DNA of 64,000 nt from Acanthacorydalis orientalis (GCA_034766995.1 CM068317.1:33059501-33123500), one strand, 5' to 3'; shown: positions 1 through 12,771, numbered from the stretch's first letter. Translations and numbers: made by a program. The notes: a model not told the origin generated them from the sequence alone.

Positions 1-834
1 TTATCTTATTCAAATCGTATACAGCATATATTATTTTTCTCACGATCAGTTAACGACCGAAGAAACCGTTTTAGTATTCCATTACAGTTCCAACCCGTCT
101 AAACGTTTTTGTATTCTTTAGGCCTGAATACTAAATACATCCATTTTAAAAGATAAACTGCTTTTTGAAGAATTGTTAATGGTATAATTTTGTCAATTAT
201 AAACAATTATTAGTAATTAATATTATTAAAACCTAAACAAAAAATATATTTTATTATTATTTGTATAAAAATTTATACTTGTTTTTATTTTTAAAAAATA
301 GGTGTGCAAATTAAGTCAGTGCATTTTTTATAGAAAACGAATGTCTACGGAAATATGGAATGCATTTCGAGCCTCAAAATATCCCTTCATTATTTTATAT
401 AATTTTGCTCTATCTGAAGTTGACGAATCCTATGTCGAAAAAAAGATTGCGGCTTCGAGTCGATCAAGTTGTAATACATTTTCGGACCTATTTCACGGTT
501 TTAGTATTTTTTTCATGTTTAATGCTTCACGAAACCTTTCTCTAAAACTAAATAAATAATTTCTTCGATAGCATTTTTCAACTAGAATGCGAAAATTATG
601 CAATGCCTAATATGATGTTTTTCAGACGCCATAATGTTTTGTGAGATTATGCCAACTACTTGGCCAAGATATGTAGTGTTTTTTAAATGTTAAGGTTGGC
701 ACTTGAAAATCTTAAACGGTGATAAAATATTTTAATTTAAAACAAAGTTATGATTGATTCAATTTAAACGCACCGAATTAATTTTTACACCTAATATTTC
801 TATTTCAAAGTTATTGCCATTAGTTTTATCGAAT

Positions 835-837
<3 letters not shown>

Positions 838-893
<56 letters not shown>
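838..893. repeat. (AC)n(AT)n compound microsatellite
   Basis: Alternating AC passes directly into about 43 bp of alternating AT. Confidence 0.97.
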
Positions 894-899
<6 letters not shown>

Positions 900-1070
900 A
901 TACAGAAAATACATAGTGTCATATAAAAGTTTAAATTAATTTGCTTTTATCAGAATATACTTTCATTTGAAATATCTTATTGAATGCCCTAAAAATTCAA
1001 TTTTATTTCCATAAAATAAAATTCTTCACAGCTTTTTCCTTATAATTCTTTTTTAATGATTTTTATTCTT

Positions 1071-1122
<52 letters not shown>

Positions 1123-1143
1123 GTATATGTGTGTGTGTATATG
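1071..1143. repeat. (AC)n(AT)n(GT)n compound microsatellite
   Basis: AC, then AT interrupted by TGTA, then GT. The AC and GT ends make the tract roughly self-complementary. Confidence 0.96.
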
Positions 1144-1610
1144 AATTAACTTAAATGTTGAAATTTAATTTATTTATTGAATCAATAAAATTGAGCACGA
1201 AATTAATTCACGGAAAATACATCCAATAATAAAGTTTATCTTTTTATATAAGTGATTCCAAAAAAATAGATATTGAATAAAATATATTTCTCAGTAACGG
1301 TTAATTAATAGGGTATAAATTATTTTAGGTAAATTTGTAATTCTGTTTATTGAATTTAACAAACATTATTAGTACTAGCATGTTCAACACCAATGAAGTC
1401 TATAATAGTATGTAAAATATCAGTAACTATTTTCGAAATAGCTCAGATAATCAATAAATATGTTGGTTTTAATAACCTCGCTGTAATAATTGTAATGGAT
1501 ATTCTATTCAATACGTTTTTCCAATATTTACTAAATAATTCAGTTAATTATATACATTTCCACAAAAAAATAATTCATATTTTATATAATAAACTCGGAA
1601 TTTATACTAT

Positions 1611-1612
<2 letters not shown>

Positions 1613-1661
<49 letters not shown>
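1613..1661. repeat. (TA)n microsatellite
   Basis: Uninterrupted alternating TA, about 24 units. It creates the Tyr-Ile tail of a spurious 99-codon frame. Confidence 0.97.
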
Positions 1662-1663
<2 letters not shown>

Positions 1664-1947
1664 TAGTAATGACTGGTATAGATAAATATTAATTTTACAT
1701 ATTCATGGACTTCAATATTAAAAATGTAATATAAAACTCCACAGGAAAAATAACAAACGGAGAAATGTGAGCCCTTGTAACTTTTTTGACATATCGATTT
1801 CAAATAAAAATACATTATATATACAGTGTAGTAGATAGCTCACTTCTCTAATGACCGAGTGATATAAAAGCTGTGCAATTTTTTAAAGCGTGTAACAGTT
1901 TTTTTTCTTCTTTTATATAGAAGTTGGTCAATAAATGACTGTACCCA

Positions 1948-2074
<127 letters not shown>

Positions 2075-2751
2075 AAATATTAAGGTTTTGTTTATATTAT
2101 GGAGTTTTTAATAAGTTTTTATTATTTTTATTTCATTTTAAGGTAGTAAAACATATGTAAAATCATGTCAATTGCCAAAATAATCCTTAAAAATAATAAT
2201 ATAATAATATTTTCATGCATTATTTCAACATAAAGTTTATCTTTTTATAGACGATCGATTTCAGTGCATTCATAGTGAATTCTTTCCAATATACATACTT
2301 TTTCATATTCGGTAGAAATCATCCTTCAGGTTTAAAAGACATCATTTTTCATTTTCTATACCTATACAATATGTTAAATATTTAATTTATCAATTTCCAT
2401 TTTCCAGATTTTTATAGTTATATACTTAAAACCTCTTTACTAGAATCTGAATCATCTGAGATAGCACCAGGTATTTGGGATTTACCTGGCATATATCAAT
2501 TACTTATAGGTCGATTGATATTATTTATTAAATTAATTACATCTAGTGGTATTAATTATTTGTATGAAATGATGGATTGCACTTAAGAAAATGTAATACT
2601 AATAATTTCTACTATTCAATTTAATTTACACTTGAAGGGTTGTTAAACAATTTATTACAAATCAACCCCTTTCTCTCTATACACGCAATGTTTGTATATA
2701 GAGACGAATAAAGTATGTTTCTAATCTAAAAGTAAAAAAAATTACTTCAAA

Positions 2752-2754
<3 letters not shown>

Positions 2755-2801
<47 letters not shown>
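2755..2801. repeat. (TA)n microsatellite
   Basis: Pure TA directly abutting the dispersed repeat at 2809-2960, the same arrangement as at 55.7-55.9 kb. Confidence 0.97.
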
Positions 2802-2804
<3 letters not shown>

Positions 2805-2808
2805 TTCA

Positions 2809-2960
2809 TAATAATATTAAGCAATTATGAAAAGAAATATGAATATAGTAGAAATATTTAGTTTACTTACTTAGCTTAAAAAATATTTTTATGATATAAA
2901 TGATTTTATTTTCTTCCTTTATTATAAATGATTTTTTCTTAAAAATTAATTCAGTGAAGT
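2809..2960. repeat. Dispersed repeat A, copy 1
   Basis: About 152 bp, roughly 93% identical by eye to 55793-55945, in the same orientation. Shared landmarks are AATATTAAGCAATTATGAAA at the left, AATATTTAGTTTA in the middle and AATTCAGTGAAGT at the right. Both copies start within a few bases of a long (TA)n tract, so the TA tract may belong to the element, for example as a 3' tail read on the minus strand. No coding potential and no terminal inverted repeats are visible. The family is not recognised. Confidence 0.85.
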
Positions 2961-3580
2961 TGACAAAATATTGTTTCTTTTTTTACCAAAAACCTTTTGT
3001 TTAAGATTGTGTTGAATTAGATATACATTCTACTTAGTGTATAATTTTTTAAATAGTAATTTCTTTTATTACGAAATTATGAAACAAACAAAATATTATT
3101 TAGTATGAAAGTAATAAATAATCGTTTTCGCCGAGAAAAAGTGGCCATTCTAAATGATTCTGATTCTGAAGAGGTTTCGTTAAAAATGTATGAGGATTCA
3201 GTACTGAACGAAATTTTCCCCTGGAGTCTTCTATTTCTTTTCGTTTAACTTGTATTTCCTTCTTGACATAAGAACAGGATTTTTATCAGACATTCAATCT
3301 TTTATATACTTTTGTTTCAAAAAGTGACATTGAGTATTTAGTTTATCTGAAAGTATTTGACTGTTTACGACTTTTTATCATAAGTGATGGAAATGAAACT
3401 TTAAAACTTAAAGATTATTAACTTTTAGATTATAAAAAGATTATTAACTTTTTTTAGAAAAATATTTAAACTGTCTACAAATTTTGTAGTTTTTAATTTT
3501 ATTTTCTTCTAAAATTCGTACTTTTTTAAATATGAACTTGATATAAATATATTTTAGTTATTTATGAATTTATTTTGTAT

Positions 3581-3672
3581 CAATACCAGAGGGCTCTTCC
3601 TCCTAATCGCTACGCTCGACGAGCCAAGGGGGGTTTCGCCCCGTCTTACTTCCCTCCAACCCCCGATTTACT
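3581..3672 (+). repeat. GC-rich dispersed repeat B, copy 1
   Basis: A roughly 90-bp block near 55% GC in DNA near 25% GC. It shares CGCTACGCTC, a following GAGCC and a G-run/TTTCGCCCC-like segment with 5410-5489, in the same order and orientation. This is a mobile or amplified repeat of unknown class with no coding potential. Confidence 0.75.
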
Positions 3673-5080
3673 TTGATATTTCTATAATACTTTTTATTTG
3701 GTATGCAGTAAAGATCTTCAAAAAAAATTAACAAAACATCTGTACGTCATATTTTTTCATTTTTCTGTGACAGTAATATATCAACATAAAATTAATAATA
3801 TCTATATCTATCTATCTTTATATATATATCTTAATGTGTGTCTATAAATATAAATATATTTAATCGAAATTTCGCAATAGTGAGATACAGGCTAGTTTAT
3901 TTTCCTCATACTTGACCTTTGTGTATTTCACAGAAAAGTATTCCGGTTTATGATAATTTTTTACTATGGGATATAAATTTAATGAAAATAATAATCAGGT
4001 GATTGTATTTTTTTTTTAAAAAAATTGTTGTGAATAGATAAACGTTATATATTTTTGAATAAATAAAACGTATTATATCTAGACCAAAAAAATGAAATAA
4101 TGTGCAATAAAGTTATTACACAATTACTATCTTAAAACAAATTTTTGTTGATATTCAGATTTAGATTTTATTATTATTAAGAAACGTGACGTTTTTTCCT
4201 TAATCATTGATAGGATTATTTTTTAAATTGTTTTAAATATTCAGCGTTATAGTTTCTGTTTAGATTATATAAAGTATATTTATTATTATTTGGAAATTAG
4301 TAATAATGTAATTACAGGTACTTAAGTGAAAACTTATTAAAACAATTAATTCATTGAATGAACTTATATTATTTATTTTTTAAAAAATGTGTATATTATT
4401 AACTGGTGCCTGTTTCTTTTTTTATTAATGTAAAACACAATACATCTATCTATATCTAATAATTCGGGCATGTCATATAAGATAGAGAAAGGCAAATTTA
4501 TAAACATGCATCTTCTGTTCTTACAAAATAATTAGAATATATTTTATTCTTCATTATTGATAGGAAGGTTTTCCAGAAATAGAAAGAATAAAAATGGCTG
4601 AATAATATGAATGCATCCAGATTCGTTTCAATTGGGAGGTATTTCTGCGTTGTATCTCTTTTCTGATTACATAAAGCAAAAAAATATATCAAGCACTTAG
4701 TATTTTTGTCTTTTAAAATCGTAAGTAAATCAAAATACTTGATTATTTAATAAATTGTTACATTCGTGTTTCTAACAAATATTTTATTTTAAATGCCCAA
4801 TTCCTCAAAAGACTTTTCGTGCAATTATTGGTCGTTGGGTTCAAACTAGTACAATTAAGCCGAAAAATGAATTTCTGTGCAAAAAATGATGTGTTTTAAC
4901 GTCTTCTTTGATCAATCCGTTTTTTTTAAAAAAATAGAATTATAAATTTGATCTTTCATAAATAAGGTGTCCTTATCCATTTATAATACTGAATGAAATA
5001 TTGATTTTCCTTCACTGTATTAAAAAATCAAATTAAATTTATGTCAACCAATAATGTACTGTTTTCATTTTTGAATATGT

Positions 5081-5083
<3 letters not shown>

Positions 5084-5134
<51 letters not shown>
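5084..5134. repeat. (TA)n microsatellite
   Basis: About 51 bp of uninterrupted TA. Confidence 0.97.
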
Positions 5135-5137
<3 letters not shown>

Positions 5138-5409
5138 GTAAGAATCGGTTTGTTCCATTATTTCACATCATGTTGTTTTTAAAATTTTAAATTCAGCTAT
5201 CAGTGTAGATATCTGGGTCAAAGCACTAGGCGTTGTAGAGTACTCGTATGGTAATAATGTATTTAATGTATGAAAATATATTTACATACTTAGTTTGCAA
5301 ATTGTGCCAACATCATACATTGTATGAAATTGTATTTTTTGAAATTGAAATTGTTATCAAAAAATAAATGTATATTATTATCGCTTTTGTGCAAATGAAT
5401 TTGGTAACT

Positions 5410-5489
5410 ATACTAGGGTGCTCTGCCTCCTATTCGCTACGCTCATCGAGCCTCGGGGAGCTTTGCACCCCCGACTCGCTTCGCTTATA
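5410..5489 (+). repeat. GC-rich dispersed repeat B, copy 2
   Basis: Second copy of the block at 3581-3672. It has TCGCTACGCTCATCGAGCC, then a CGGGGAGCTTTGCACCCCCG inverted segment, then CTCGCTTCGCT. It lies 15 bp before a (TA)n tract. The two copies differ in roughly a quarter of positions by eye, so they are old relative to repeat A. Confidence 0.75.
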
Positions 5490-5500
5490 TCGTATAAATA

Positions 5501-5503
<3 letters not shown>

Positions 5504-5536
<33 letters not shown>
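5504..5536. repeat. (TA)n microsatellite
   Basis: Short pure TA tract just downstream of repeat B copy 2. Confidence 0.95.
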
Positions 5537-5539
<3 letters not shown>

Positions 5540-6289
5540 AGTATGTCTATATAATCATTCTCGCAAATGGATTGCAACGTAGTTGTTTTAGAAAGGCACA
5601 CATTTCACATTATTATTCTTCGTGCAAATTTTGTATTACTTTGGGTGTCATCGTTAATAATAATAATATAATACAAAATCTGTACAGGTTTTTTTTAAAT
5701 TTTTTTTACACATTTTTTGAAATTTTAAATAAAAACTTCTCACATTTGTTGAAATCACTGAACATTTATCGAAATGGTAGAATGCAATATAACAACATAA
5801 TCTCGGTTCTTGCAAAACTGAATACTTGCAATTATTCAATTTCAATAGCAGTAATTGCTTACATTGTTATTTTAGTAGTTGCAATAGTTTAAAAAATGAT
5901 TTCATAAATGTAAGAACTTCGTGTTTAATGTATTAGTTTTATATATTTTTTTCAATTATTAAACCAGAAATTATTTTGTATTCTGAGAATTTTTATTAGA
6001 AGTTCATTATTTGCAAATGTGTTCATTATTTGCATATTGGAATTTATCTAGTTCTGAAGTAGTAACTTTGTTAAATTTCAGTTTGATAGATTTGTTGGCC
6101 TCTTGGTGAATATTTACAAAATTGGCTGGACAGTCAATGTGTTAATAATTTACTGATTTTTAATAAAACTACGTTTCATATAAACTTACGAAATTTAATA
6201 TGATAATGTTTGCAAATTTATGCTTAGCTAAAGTACATTAATAGTAGAGTTCAAATAAATACCTTTAACTAAATCAATTGTCTGGCCGT

Positions 6290-6540
6290 TTCAAGTAGTA
6301 GAATGTTACTTCAAAGAAGACTCTTTGATCATTGTGTATTTACCGGCACTGATATATGAATGAACGAGGACAATATGTGGTGACAGTAAATGTCGTTCAA
6401 AGAACGACAATCGTGTAAAGAGCTACAAACATTTTAACGGTACATTTATTCATATGTGATAAGAATATTCGACTGGTCGATAGGAGTAGTAAGAGTTTAG
6501 TGTAAAATTTAGTTGTTACGAATATGTCGATTTATTCGTA
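6290..6540. other. Low-AT island with a perfect hairpin
   Basis: More complex and CpG-containing than its flanks. At 6391-6409 TGTCGTTC and GAACGACA form a perfect 8-bp stem with an AAA loop. No open frame is convincing. It could be a regulatory element or an old repeat. Confidence 0.35.
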
Positions 6541-9223
6541 TTTCTATACATATAGTAAATTTATAAATATTGATTTAGTTTTAAGTATATAAATATTATT
6601 AACAAGATATATTATTAACAAGAGTAATGAAGATGGCACTTCTTTAGATCTTGAAAAAAATACTTATTTTTAATAAAAAAAAAAATACTGGTATTAAAAT
6701 TGAGAATTTTGAATAAATATTTTTGAAACAATAAATAAATAATTTAAAATAAAAACATTCAATTTTTTTCCGATTAAAAAACCCCATGACTTATTTTAAA
6801 ACATAATATATTACAAATAGATTAATTTCTAAATTACAAGTCTATCAGTTAATAAGAATATAATAAAATTTCTGGTAATAAAACACGTTTTATTGACAAA
6901 AAAACTGATTTCGTTGCAGTAGTTAAATTCAAATTTTTAACTGAAATATCTATAAAATTGAACTTACTTACTTGAATACAATTATACCATCACTAAAATC
7001 GTTATTTTAAATAATATTTTGCATTTTTTTTGTTTAAATAAACACAATTTAATCTTAAATTATTATTTATTATATTGTACAAGTTGTAGTTTGTATGTAT
7101 ATACTTAAAATTTTGTTATAAATAAAAATATGAGATTTATTTTAACAAGAAAATAAATTTGAGTTTAAAATTAGATTTTTTTTCTTGATCTAAGTGAATG
7201 TTTTTTAAGGAATGATTTAGTTAAAATGATCGATTAGTGTATTATCCAAGAGATATAGTTTTTAAAAAAATATACTCTTTGGATAATTATAGATATTTTT
7301 TTCATTTGTTTAACTACATATGTTATAAAATAAATTATAAATTCAAAAATATCATCGTTCATATTTATGTGGACATTTTCCAAAATAAATCGGTATGCAT
7401 CTTTAAATGTATTATATTTTATTATTATTTGGAGATTTCCTTTTCTATTATTCAGTTATAACAGTCTTTTTTCTCTATGAATTCCCTTAGACTTAAAAAG
7501 CAACTGATATGGTTTATAACTTACGAAATATTAATGTTTCAAGTAAAATTAAAAACGAAATCGTATAATACAATCAATACACCAATTAAATATTCTAATA
7601 TAAGGGAAAAATGTTGTTTGGTTAGTTGATGTAATATTCCAAATAAAAACATATTTTTAATGAAAAGAATGTTATTTTACATTTGCAGATTGGCAGAAAT
7701 AACTATTTCGGATAAAATATTTTAATTAGTGTTTTCTGAGTTTTAATTATAATTAATTTCAATATTTTAAAAACTAGTTATTTCTACTGATATATCATAC
7801 AAATATCAAATCAATGTACACAATAACTGAGCTTAAGTAGGAAAAATATGTATAAACTAACATAAAAGTTTTAGATACATTAATTTACTATTAACTTTTA
7901 AAATTTGTAATATATATGAAATGATTTCGTAGAAAAAACTAATTAATTAACATATTAAAATATTTGTTAGTATTAACTATAACATGTACTAGAAACGAGT
8001 TTGATTATTTTACATTTTTAACTAGATATGTATTTTAAAAAAAAATAACTTGACGAAATTAAAATCACCAAGTGACATATCAATGGATTTGGATTAGAAT
8101 AATAGAAAGATCAATTAATAGATAAGGAACAAATTTAAACTAACATATGTTGTGATTACAATAGTTGTTTTAAAGTGAAATTGAACAAGACGTGTAGCAA
8201 GGTTATAGGGATGATTAATAGACTTGTTGGGTATTACAGTACTTGTATAACAACATTGTAGATTTGAAAAACATTTCTCTGATAGAACGATAACAAGTTT
8301 AACATGTAAATAGGAAAGTATAAGATTGAGTATAAATTTTATAATCATAAACTCATAAAATTGATTTTTGTATGAAAACTGCTACCGAACTATCGTTACT
8401 AATATATATTTTTTACTTTTGTTACATTTTTACACAAATAGATTAAGTTAAAGAAAAAGTAATCTTATTTGAAATTTTAAAAGTAATTAACATACATAAC
8501 TGATACATTAAACATTGTAAATATTTACATGTATATTTTTAATTAAAATAATTATGAAAGTGTTAATTTTAAAATAAATACAACATAGCTGTTAGGTTAT
8601 ATTCGAACAGGAAACAATTTGTAGAAAATATCATTAGCTTGTACAAACATTATTAATTCAATTATTTTTTGGAATGTGTAAGTTAATTAAAAATACCTAT
8701 AATTTGTTTTACTAGAAAAGATGATCTTCACTAATTAAAAAGCTTAAACAAATATTAAATTTAAAAAGTATATTATAATAAATAAGAAAACACTTTCATT
8801 AACCAATTATATATTTCTTTGTTGGTATATATATTATATTTATATCGTTGGTATATATTTTTTTGATTTTATATACTAAATAATTTATTTGTTTCTTCAC
8901 AATGAATATAAATTTACTATTTATATTTACTCATATAAAATCGTTCTTAAACTTGATTAATTTTTTTATTAACTATAAAATTCTCTTAAAAACTAGTATT
9001 GTCATAATTATAATTAAATCTGTCTAATATAATTTAATAATTATAACTGGTTTTTGATTGATACACAAATAAAAAAAGTCTAATTCAATTTCATAATAAA
9101 AAAATATAATAACTTGTAACGGAAAACTTCCAATGTTCACATAATTAGTGGACTGTAGTGCTTTTATTATTCTTCAAACAAAAAAAACACGTGATGGTAT
9201 ACTGATTACTGTATAATATAAAA

Positions 9224-9245
9224 ATGGCAAACAGAAATAGAAGGT
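9224..9245 (+). promoter_or_regulatory. Translation-start context of the 9.2-kb frame
   Basis: AAAAATGGC matches the A(-3)/G(+4) preference of animal start sites. It only matters if the frame at 9224 is real. Confidence 0.1.
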
Positions 9246-9322
9246 CAACATCATGGAACAAACATTCTTTTACCATGGGTCATACTAAAGGGAAGTCAGT
9301 ACAAAGTTACACGTTACGGTGA
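9224..9322 (+). other. Possible short first coding exon
   Basis: An ATG in good context (A at -3, G at +4) opens 32 codons rich in Arg, Lys, Ser and Thr (starts MANRNRRSTSW). The stop codon TGA lies inside a donor-like GTGAGA at 9319-9324, so splicing would remove the stop. A CACGTG E-box lies upstream at about 9188, and an AT-rich TATAATATAAAA stretch immediately precedes the ATG. The composition is less AT-rich than the surroundings. Short frames like this arise often by chance, and no protein family is recognised. Confidence 0.15.
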
Positions 9323-9345
9323 GATGGAAAGTGATAGTCCAGTTC

Positions 9346-9354
9346 ATTATATAT

Positions 9355-9394
<40 letters not shown>

Positions 9395-9397
9395 ATA
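9346..9397. repeat. Imperfect (TA)n microsatellite
   Basis: TA with two TACA interruptions. Confidence 0.93.
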
Positions 9398-9681
9398 TTG
9401 TCGTTAACTGAATTTATTGATAATCAATACTAACAAATTAATACTAGAAAGTGTTAATAATAAATAGACAGGTCTTAAATATGCCATATATTCAATAATA
9501 ATAATTCTATACAGATCTGTTTAGAAGGTCGCATATCTTGTAATAAAAGAGATTCTATAAGAGATTGTTCCTATTTTTAACATTAGGGCAAAAAAATATT
9601 TTTTTTTTATACAATAAACAAAAAATATAGGCCTCTGTATATTTTCTTCTAAAGTTTATTTATTCAGGTTATAATATTTTT

Positions 9682-9998
9682 CACTTTATTCATCCCACAA
9701 ATCACAAAAAAGTTTTCATTCCAGAAATATTCAATAAACAATTATTAGTTATTTTTGTTTGTTGTTTACGCGCATTTCAATGGTGACGAGATCATTCTCA
9801 GTACGCTAAGGAACAGTAAAAACTAAGGGTATAAATAAAAAAGTTTATCTATATCTTAAAGCTCTGAGGATTGTAACATTGCCATCGATATACGCACAAA
9901 CGACAATCAAAAATGATAAATAATCATTTATTGATCATTTTTATTTAAAACATTTTTTTGTGGTTTATGGGGGGGGGGGAAGTTAAAAGCTCATTTAT
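9682..9998. mobile_element. Foldback element, copy 1 (both arms)
   Basis: Left arm about 9682-9810, right arm about 9855-9998, inverted relative to each other. The outer ends read CATCCCACAAATCACAAAAA and, inverted, TTTTTTGTGGTTTATGGGG. Inner arm motifs are AATATTCAATAAACAATTATT against ATAATCATTTATTGATCATT, then the paired ACGCGCATTTCAATGGTGA and ATTGCCATCGATATACGC. The centre contains CTAAGGAACAG. An 11-G run lies in the right arm. There is no coding sequence. Best described as a long-TIR or foldback MITE of unassigned superfamily, founding copy of the family in this window. Confidence 0.85.
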
Positions 9999-11128
9999 GA
10001 CAATGATTTTAAATATAGAACTATGTTGTCTTAACTTGTTATATTTAAACCAGTCAGTACTATTTAAAAAATCGCTTTAAGGGACTCCAGTTATTGGTAG
10101 TGGACGATAACATTGACCCTACAACTTCATGAACTCCACAAACTAATAATTTCACGAAATTCAGATGTGATTAGTCATTTGACAGGATTTATTTTTTTTT
10201 TTAAATTTGGTTTTTATTATAGCATAAATTACTCATAATTGTGGTTTTTAAATTTTGATATCATTTATCAAAAAAATCATCCAAATTAAAATCGTAGACT
10301 AATAATAGGTTTATCATAATTTTAAGTCATCAAAAGAATAAAAAAGATCTCTACAAAAAGGATTATAATTAATTCCGAAGTATCAATTAAACTCTACATC
10401 AAGCAGTTGTCTTATATTACTGAATAACTGAACACTTTATGTATTAATTAAAAAAAACATATTCTTTCGTACATTTTTATATTTAAACAGCAATAAAAAG
10501 AATTCATTGAAACCAGTATTCTAAGTTCTTTGTCGCAGGAGGTATTTTTATAAAACACATACATCTGCGGTATTTTCATCAAATGTGTTACATGAAAACG
10601 TTGTGGATATAATGATATTTAATTAAGTTGTAATAATGAGTATGCGTTCCATTCCTTAATGAATTGCATAAAAGGAATTGTAATAATAGAATTGTTACCT
10701 ATATTTAGAAATGCTTATAGTAGCAGAAATAATTTTTATAAATCAGAAGATACTTTTTTTATTGTATGCAAAGTTACACTATGATTCGATGGAAATGCAG
10801 TTTCTGAAAAAAAGTAATGGCTTAAAATTTAATAATATTAAATGTCTAGATATTGCAATTTTAATTTCATTTTCGAATTAAAATTATTTTTTAGTTAATT
10901 TTTCTAAACAGTGTATTGAATTTTTCTCTGTAGATTTATTTAATAATAGTGTTTTGAATGAAAAGTATATTTTTAATGTATTTTTTTTATTTAATTACCA
11001 GTGATCTTTTAAAATATGTTTATATAATTATTCTCTATATTAAAATTTTACGTACAATTTTATTAAATTGTCTTATTTATGATTTTTAAACAAACGTGTT
11101 TAAAAATAATTGCCAGTTTATGCAAATT

Positions 11129-11173
<45 letters not shown>

Positions 11174-11850
11174 CGTTTTTAAATTAATGTCTATTTTTGT
11201 TTTCAATGTTGAAATTCTTGTTATTTAAAAAAATCGTTGTTTTGTTTTGACTAGTCATGCATTTAAGTATATGTTAATGAGCAACCTAAATATATGTATA
11301 TTTGCATGATTTAAAAAATCTTAATTCTTTTAGACGAATACTTTTCACAACTGTATAATCATTTATAAACATGAATTGTATTGAAATGATTCTGCTTGAA
11401 TTAATTCAGTCGTAATGATGCATAACAAAACAAATCATAGAGAGAAAGTGATAGTAAAAACAATTTATAAATCAGTGTTAGGGTCAACTTGTCAATATTT
11501 CATTACAATATTCAAGTGTTTTTAGAAAGTTGAATGAATGCACTTATCTGCAACAATATTTTTTGCATTTCACCTTCTTGTGTTGATTTGCTTGATCTAA
11601 TTTAAGAATAGGATTGTCGTAACGGTTAATGAACTTTTACATGATGGAAAATAATGTGACATTTAAAGTCACAATTGAAATGTATCCTTTAGTGTTGTTA
11701 AAAAAAGCAAATTGTTGCTTTTAATTTTTTTTCGAATTATTTATTTTGTATATCGATTAATTAGTATAACAAGTATGCTTTGAATTTATATAAAGCATAT
11801 ATATTGAAAGGGAAATCGACATCAACATTTCAATAAAAATATGCAAACTT
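9998..11850. other. Non-coding block, 10.0-11.85 kb
   Basis: AT-rich sequence with one compound TA tract at 11131-11174. No repeat, open frame or motif cluster stands out in the remainder. Confidence 0.75.
11131..11174. repeat. (TA)n microsatellite
   Basis: TATG-interrupted TA with a TACATAC end. Confidence 0.95.
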
Positions 11851-11852
11851 TT

Positions 11853-12141
11853 TAATTTCACAAATAAAATTTTCTTAGCACGTAAACTGTACAATTTTTC
11901 TGATCAAAAATGTTCAATAAATTTTTATTAATTATTTTTAATTGTTATTTATTCTCATTTCAATGATGATGCATTATCATCACATGCTAACGCTGAGAAA
12001 AATGTACATTTTTGTATCTTAGCGCTCTGTAAGCATGAAATCGCCATCGAAATACATCTAAGCAGCAATTAATAAAATTTTTATTAACATTTTTGATCAA
12101 ATATTTTTAATATTTGTGTGGTAAGAAAAATTGAACTTCGA
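11853..12141. mobile_element. Foldback element, copy 2 (both arms)
   Basis: Left arm 11853-11990 has TTTTTCTGATCAAAAATGTT and CAATAAATTTTTATTAATT, then CATTTCAATGATGATGC. The right arm 12030-12141 has TCGCCATCGAAATACAT, AAGCAGCAATT and ACATTTTTGATCAAATATT. The arms pair over most of their length. The centre TGTATCTTAGCGCTCTG is related to the centre of copy 1. No coding potential. Confidence 0.82.
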
Positions 12142-12529
12142 ATACGAGTTTAACCAATGTCATAATTTGATTGTGAAAAATGTGTCGAGCTTTGGAAAAA
12201 AACCTATTTTCACAACACTCTGCGTACATTTAAATGAATATTTTAGTTGTGTTTTTCTGAGAACATGTTTTCTGATTTTATATGACTTGCACTTGATATA
12301 AATATATTACAAATTTTGAAACACGAGTGTGATTTTTATAAAATGTTATATGACAATTACAAAATATAACGGAATTAGTGCATGTAACTAAATATTATTC
12401 TTACATCTATAAAACCGTGATAAAAACGAGACCAATATGTCAATCAGTCTTCTATCAAATAAATATATACACGACTAAGAAATAATTTTCAAGTGAATAT
12501 TAATTGCACGTATTACTCAATGTTTAAAT

Positions 12530-12720
12530 AGGAACAGCTCCGTTAATAACGCCAGTACAACTCCATTATTATTACATTTGTACACGTACATAAATTGTCT
12601 AACGCTATCTTACTCTCTATATGGCTAAATATTGATCAAGTGGCGCGAGGCTGATTGTCCAGCCTTGTGACGTGCGACACTGACCTACAAAACCAGTGGC
12701 GGCTGGAAGTAATGGTTTAT
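12530..12720. other. Low-AT island, possible regulatory element
   Basis: Contains TGGCGCGAGG, a small GGCTG/CAGCC hairpin at about 12650, a CRE-like TGACGTGCG and, at the right, CAGTGGCGGCTGG, which resembles the hAT-type terminus CAGTGGCGG seen at 49132. No matching opposite end is found, so a hAT call is not made. No convincing open frame. Confidence 0.3.
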
Positions 12721-12734
12721 GCCATATTAAATTT

Positions 12735-12735
<1 letters not shown>

Positions 12736-12771
<36 letters not shown>

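Larger units (their letters stand above)
5001..9200. other. Non-coding AT-rich block, 5-9.2 kb
   Basis: No gene is supported. Apart from two TA tracts and the second GC-rich repeat copy, the only stretch of higher complexity is about 6290-6540, which includes a perfect 8-bp-stem hairpin. The frame at 5572-5892 (106 codons) ends in an Ile/Val-rich hydrophobic tail but has no recognisable domain and is within chance length. Nothing else is seen between 6600 and 9100. Confidence 0.75.

Noticed and set aside
302..559. 85-codon frame at the left edge
   Set aside because: It is within chance length for this composition, with no motif and no supporting splice or promoter signals.
1393..1692. Frames ending or starting in Tyr-Ile repeats, here and at 1840, 32779, 34959, 35622, 39218, 43077, 48697-48999, 50430, 52772, 54219, 55912, 56920 and 61661
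   Set aside because: The repeat is simply (TA)n translated in a frame without stops. Both strands give the same artefact.
8115..8348. 77-codon minus-strand frame
   Set aside because: Chance length, AT-driven composition, no recognisable domain.
12640..12660. TGGCGCGAGG as a tRNA/SINE A box
   Set aside because: No B box (GGTTCGANTCC-like) follows at the right distance and no cloverleaf can be drawn.
12692..12720. CAGTGGCGGCTGG as a hAT terminus
   Set aside because: No inverted partner or target duplication within several hundred bases. The match to the 49.1-kb element is only nine bases.
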